From the NCBI GenBank assembly GCA_002914805.1, contig JXTB01000181.1, positions 76,744 through 140,743 of the forward strand: 64,000 bases of DNA, read 5' to 3'. Positions 59,601-64,000 of the stretch are shown here, piece by piece. The notes beneath the pieces are model-generated. The model made no database searches. It saw only the letters and a list, made by a program, of their open reading frames with translations, and was not told the DNA's origin. The stretch's first letter is position 1. Every line of letters begins with the position of its first letter. Made by a program: the position numbers and the translations under genes. The DNA comes from Parasponia andersonii. Its lineage: Eukaryota > Streptophyta > Magnoliopsida > Rosales > Cannabaceae.

Positions 59601-61353
59601 ATGGCTTTCTGTGGTAAATTTGGTGGCCTTCTTAGGCAGAGTGTCTCTCAGAATGTACCATCACCCCTGACATCTATGCTTAATTCTGTTCGCTACATGT
59701 CATCATCCAAGCTTTTTGTTGGAGGTATCAATAAACGTTGTTCAAATTCCATATAAGTGCGGGTTTACTTTATTCTGTTAACTTATACTTGATTCTCTTG
59801 AACTTTGGATTCTTAGGTCTTTCGTATGGGACTGATGACCAATCTCTTAGAGACGCATTTTCTGGGTTTGGTGATGTTGTTGAAGGTGAGTTAAATGGTA
59901 TCTTGTCCAGTTATAAATGTTTGCCTTCCAGAAATTTAAGTTCTGACAAGTATGTGCTTCACGTAGCATTGTTCTTACATAAGTTCTCAACAGTTTCATG
60001 GGCTCTCTTGCGCTCATTCCTTGTTGAAATAGTTTACCGTGTAATATTTTGTTGGATTTTATTTGCTGTAGGGGTTTGTTTGATGTAAATCCTATGCTGA
60101 TTAAAGCAGTGTGTTAAGACAGTAGAGTTATCTGGCTTTGTGCTAAATCTATCCAATGCATACTTTTAGTATTTCTTATTGGAAGAAATATAAAAGAAAG
60201 AAATCTTTGGATGGCTACATGAAGAAATCTTTGGATGGTTACATGTTTATTTTATCTAGCAATAAAATGTAATTAGTTGGTCTCCAAGAGTTGTTTTTGA
60301 TTCTTCTGTTGAACTGTGATATCCACTTTGGAGTCCTTTTGAGTTCTAATTTGTATTGCTTATTGGCTAACTAGCAAATTATAATTTTTTCCTACCATTT
60401 TGCTCGCCTCTAGTTTTGCTGGTTTTGGGCTCATTTAAAGTTCTTGTTTGGTAGGCCTATTATTGCTATTCTGTGTCCTTGTCCCTTTAGATCAAGACAT
60501 TTGTTATGGCCCAAACTGATGACAAATTGTTGGGTCATTGGAATCCAGTTCTGGTCTTGGTTTGGTTATTTTATTGCATTGGATTCTTAATGATAGATAT
60601 TGGCTCCGAGGTATAAGGTGATTGAAAAATTGTGTGTTTCGGGCAGGCTTCCATTTGTTTGTCTTTGGTGAATTTTTCCATGATAGTTTTTCTCATGTTA
60701 TTTATTTTTGCTGCCCTATGAGTTATTGTTAGCTGGATCATTATTAAACAAACACTTAATATTACCATATGGTGTTTTGAATTCATGCTTCTTTTTGCTT
60801 CTTTCTTTTCTCCTAATGTGTTATCGCCTATTGCAATGGTATATTGGGTTCATTTCCCAATATCCTTCCTTTAGGGTCTCTCTTTTCTCCTAATGTGCTA
60901 TAGCCTATTGCCATAGTATATCGGGTTTCTTTTTCAATATCCTTAGGCATCTTATATTCTCAGTAATAGTGTATGCTCATTGGTGTTTTGTGGTCTGCAG
61001 CAAGGGTTATATGTGATCGAGAGTCTGGTAGGTCGAGGGGGTTTGGTTTTGTTAGCTTCAGTAGCGGCGATTCTGCTGGTTCAGCACTGTCTGCCATGGA
61101 TGGTCAGGTGAGAACACGATTATAAAATGCAACGATACTGATAATACACTTGTAAACCTTGCATTACAAGTGAATGCAACAAGATTATGTACATACAATT
61201 GTTAACCTTGTTCTGTATAATTGTGGACATGATAAATTCCAGGCTTTGCAAGGGCGAAACATTCGTGTAAGTTATGCTAACGAAGGTACTGGTGGTGGCT
61301 TCCGCCGTGGTGGTGGCTATGGTAATGGTCCTAGGGAGAATCCCGACTTCTAA
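59601..61353 (+). CDS. GRP4: Mitochondrial glycine-rich RNA-binding protein (GRP2/GRP4-like), 136 residues
   Basis: Coding exons are 59601-59724, 59817-59885, 61001-61107 and 61243-61353, all GT..AG with frames that join exactly. Residues 1-35 ([18 protein letters not shown]) are an Arg/Ser-rich, acid-free mitochondrial targeting peptide closely resembling Arabidopsis GRP2/GRP4. A single RRM follows: RNP2 KLFVGGL at 37-43 and RNP1 RGFGFVSF at 77-84, with the aromatic residues for RNA contact present. The tail is short (residues 116-136: three Gly-rich clusters, then RENPDF) compared with the long Gly-rich tails of many relatives. The family binds organelle RNA and acts in editing, splicing and cold response. 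A 5'-UTR intron (58783-59573) separates leader and start. The symbol is a best guess between GRP2 and GRP4. Confidence 0.9.
60801..60945. repeat. Tandem duplication (~80 bp) in the second coding intron
   Basis: CTTTTCTCCTAATGTG(T/C)TAT(C/A)GCCTATTGC(A/C)AT, then GTATAT(T/C)GGGTT..CAATATCCTT, appears at about 60805-60870 and 60881-60945. A smaller doublet, AAATCTTTGGATGG(C/T)TACATG, is at about 60200-60245. Confidence 0.8.
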
Positions 61354-61700
61354 GTCCTGCTCGTGTGCTGTCGGCTGGTCGGCTGGTTTTTGGCTTCGTT
61401 GCATGATTGCTTTTTTTATAAAAAGAATTAGCTGTACTCTGGAATATTTCTTAGTTTTTTTTTGGTTATTTGTTACATATGCATTTAGCATAAGTTCTGA
61501 TAATAGAGGATTCTATTTCGTGCACAGGGAGCAGTGTATTACGATTCTCAAAGTAATTTCTACAGGCTACAGCCAAGTCAATGAGGATTCGTTTTTGCTT
61601 CCTTTTCCAAATCATTGGAGATTTTTAACGTATTGTGAATTATGATGCGGAATTAGAGATTTAAAAGTTGACTAAAAGCATGCATCAACCCCATTTTTGG
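61354..61700 (+). other. 3' UTR and flank of the RNA-binding protein gene
   Basis: T-rich sequence after the stop codon. The transcript probably ends between about 61480 and 61640; no single clear polyadenylation signal stands out. Confidence 0.45.
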
Positions 61701-61715
61701 GAGCAATGAGCTAGT

Positions 61716-61968
61716 ATTATGATCACAATTTGGTTAACGTATGCATGCAAACTAAAGTAGTTTGGATGTATTTAACTTATCAACCCTGTTAACAATTTTT
61801 GACGTCTGGTTTTCATTCGAGCTGAAGATTATTTTCCTTTTTCTTTTTTTTTTTTTTTTTTTTAATGTTTGGTGAGCATTGCCAATAGGGTTGATAAGTT
61901 AAATATACACACGAACTACTTTAGTTTGCATGCATGCGTTAACAACCAAATCGTGATCTTATTGTTAA
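61716..61968. mobile_element. Foldback (MITE-like) element
   Basis: The left arm 61716-61792 (GATCACAATTTGGTTAACG, CATGCAAACTAAAGTAGTTTG, TTTAACTTATCAACCCTGTT) is repeated in reverse complement at 61884-61968. About 80 bp per arm pair around a ~90-bp loop holding a long T run (61843-61863). No coding capacity. The target repeat could not be fixed. Confidence 0.7.
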
Positions 61969-61969
61969 C

Positions 61970-62640
61970 GCCTCGAAAATGTAAGAGCTTTCGCTAGGAT
62001 TTGGTTGCGTGTTTTTTGGTTGGAAATGGTCATCTTTTATTCCGAAGATCTTACGATTTTTTTCTTGATAGATGTGAGTCTATTTCTACTAGGTTCTACT
62101 AAATAAAAGAACATCTGCATTTTACACAATTTGAGCTGAAAGTATTCTGTTTTTTTTCTTGATCTAAAACATCCGAATAATTTGAGCTGATTTCAACGGC
62201 GGAGTAAAAACACCGAATATTCCAACCTACTGGTGCCATGAGAGGTAGAGTAGTGATTCATGAATAGTGAACTTAGAACTCGAATTTACGCTTTCCAGTT
62301 TCCCTCTCCAACTTCAACGAATAGGGGCCGGGTCCATCACTTCCATGGCCTGGTCACGGCCGTAAGGGCTGGGCCGTATGTCTAGGCTCGGCCTGGTGGG
62401 CCAATTTTTTTAAAAAAGTAATTGATAAAAACGATTTTTTTAATTAAAAAATTACTCTGCAGCCGGGCTGGGCTGGCCAAATTTTCACTCCGGCCTGTTT
62501 GGGCTGGGCCGCTCTCGAGTGCTAACTTCTTTAAGACAGAAGGGGGTAGTGGCATCTTTGACGGTTCACCCCAACCCCGTTTTTGTGAACGTAAGCTTGG
62601 TCATAATATAACCAAGTTGCACATTCTTAGTTCGTAGTGT
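61970..62640. other. Intergenic DNA with a GGCC/GGGCTGGGCC-rich patch
   Basis: Around 62330-62400 and 62460-62515 the sequence is dense in GGGCTGGGCC, GGCCTGGTGGGCC and GCTGGGCTGGCC, in sharp contrast to the AT-rich surroundings. Such clusters occur in subterminal regions of some plant hAT elements, but no ends were found. Confidence 0.4.
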
Positions 62641-62649
62641 ATATCAATT

Positions 62650-63300
62650 TAATCTTTGATGGCATGATACCAATTGATATTGAAGCTGCTGTTGCACTCA
62701 GTTTGGGCTTTGTTTGTACACGACTAACCGGGGCATTGAGCCCATCTATTTTCTAAGAGGGTTGGTGTTATGCACGAATTTGACCAGCTCGAGAATAGGT
62801 CTCAGCTCTCTTTCGGAGCTGATTCATTCGAGTCAATATAACCTCCTCACGACTTCACCTCAATCAAGTATAAAACGAGTTTCTTCCTCGAACGAAATAG
62901 AGGTAGTTGTATCTGCGACCTGCAAGCTGACCATGACAGATGGACACCAGATTTCTGGGAAAATCGTACCCGGTTCGAGAATTAATATATCCTCATAATT
63001 CTTGAGATATTCATGATTTTGCCCACTAACGTAATTCGAATCTAAATATTTGTTACCAAAATTGTTCATGAACCTCTCAGCCTATAAATATATAGAGAGA
63101 GGTCAAAAAAGGTATATGAACCCAAGAATTCACCATTGTACTCTAACACTCTCCCACTAATATTGACTATATTGTTTAAAATTGAACCATTCTAAATCTT
63201 GTGTCCTTTTTTACATTATTTTATCGTTTTCACTTTGACTATTGATTCCTGTTGTTGAACCAAATTTTTGGCATCAACAGTGGGGAACCGTTTCTAAGGG
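62650..63300 (+). mobile_element. Degraded Tat-type LTR with primer site, plus strand
   Basis: A stretch with a TATAAATATATAGAG box (63082) and a leader-like run ends in GTTGAACCAAATTTT. It is followed by TGGCATCAACAGTGGGGAACC at about 63269, which matches the spacing of the Tat primer site (TGGCGCC..GTGGGAA) imperfectly. The left LTR edge is not fixed and little of the interior follows. It is a relic. Confidence 0.5.
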
Positions 63301-63664
63301 GGGAGAGAGAGAAATATTAGTATTATTCGTTGTTGAAGTATAAAATCTCAAAAAGTGGAAGTTATTAATCAAACGAAACTTTCATAGCTTTGGGACTTTT
63401 CTATTTGTGTAATCATCTTCTTCGATCTATAATAATTCTTTCAACAAGGCAAGATTCTCCAAAGCAATGCATAAAAAAGAAGAACAAAAAGTTTGTTTTG
63501 TCAATCCATCGTCAACAAATTTTTTTGATGGGGAAGAATTATATTCATCCATCTTCTTTTATTAGTTTATATATTATTATTCTCACTTTTATTTGTGAGA
63601 GTGTGTTTAATATTATTCTTAAGTCGTTTATCTATTTCGGGTTTAGATGTCTATTTTTTTTTTA
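63301..63664. other. Short remnant interior or intergenic DNA
   Basis: No recognisable domain. The reading frame at 63390-63665 is AT-rich and has no family signature. Confidence 0.4.
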
Positions 63665-63830
63665 AAAAAAAAGAGTAAGGCTTAACTAATGATCACAACT
63701 TACTACAAATTTAAAGAAAAATATCACAAACAAACACATAAACTATCAAAGCTTGAACTCTTGACCTCTCAAACTCACACATACATTCTTAAAACTTTGT
63801 ACTAATTGAGCTAGTCTAAGTGGCATCTAA
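63665..63830 (-). repeat. Possible tRNA-derived SINE
   Basis: On the minus strand, ACTAGCTCAATTAGTAC (near 63801-63817) resembles a tRNA A box. About 60 bp on, GAGGTCAAGAGTTCAAGC (near 63747-63765) resembles a B box. A homopolymer tract bounds the far end (63650-63672). The tRNA cloverleaf is not preserved, so this is not a tRNA gene. Target repeat not identified. Confidence 0.4.
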
Positions 63831-64000
63831 TTTATAGATCAAAAAATTATCATCTTTGTTAAATATCTTTTTCATATATTGAAAGTAAGGATATTATGTC
63901 TAATTCATAGATTGAATTTGTCATTTTTGATGATTATCGTTTTTTTTTTATATATAATTTTCTAGGTGCTACATTTCATGATTTGACAAAGTATATTCTT

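Noticed and set aside
63740-63826. tRNA gene
   Set aside because: A- and B-box-like words occur, but the acceptor and anticodon stems cannot be formed; a SINE relic is more likely.

Overview
This is plant nuclear DNA, almost certainly a dicot. It is AT-rich, has short exons with GT..AG introns, and most of its length is transposons nested in one another. Two sequence gaps are present (34424-35003 and 51075-51120). Only two host genes look intact. The species cannot be named from the sequence.

Layout. 1-3688: left-truncated Ty3/gypsy element of the Tat lineage on the minus strand, ending in its LTR at 2852-3688. About 4.0-13.9 kb: a decayed Mutator-like DNA transposon (MULE) with two convergent genes. 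One is a plus-strand DUF1985/ULP1-like protease gene (the arrangement known from 'Kaonashi' MULEs). The other is a minus-strand MULE transposase with SWIM and CCHC zinc motifs. Its non-coding parts are packed with TTTCGAT motifs, and a ~100-bp tandem repeat lies between the genes. A 2.2-kb solo LTR (5985-8181, target repeat GTATT) sits inside the protease gene.

14675-22006 (minus strand, 5' leader to about 23.4 kb): a host gene for a 677-residue lysine-rich nuclear-type protein with three coding exons and a 5-kb intron. 23.6-37.5 kb: AT-rich intergenic DNA with a complex tandem duplication (28.75-30.43 kb), a fragmentary Tekay-type LTR broken by the first gap, and two non-autonomous inverted-repeat transposons (35523-36077 and 36091-36938). 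37514-46768: a complete-length but decayed Tekay/Del chromovirus with 2.2-kb LTRs and a perfect 5-bp target repeat, AATGC.

46.8-48.9 kb: a promoter-like stretch with two perfect heat-shock elements upstream of a TATA box. 48918-57051: a second Tat-lineage element with 650-bp LTRs, gag-protease on the minus strand and a remnant 'putative gypsy-type transposon' gene on the opposite strand, plus a 14-bp minisatellite. 58.7-61.6 kb: a host gene for a mitochondrial glycine-rich RNA-binding protein of 136 residues, with a Site II/TATA/telo-box promoter and a 5'-UTR intron. 61.7-64 kb: a foldback element, a degraded plus-strand Tat-type LTR with primer site, and a possible tRNA-derived SINE.

The most notable items are the Kaonashi-type MULE with its oriented TCGAT arrays, the antisense gene in the Tat element, the paired heat-shock elements at 47.8-47.9 kb, and a 167-bp LTR-like insert with perfect target repeats at 51927-52093.
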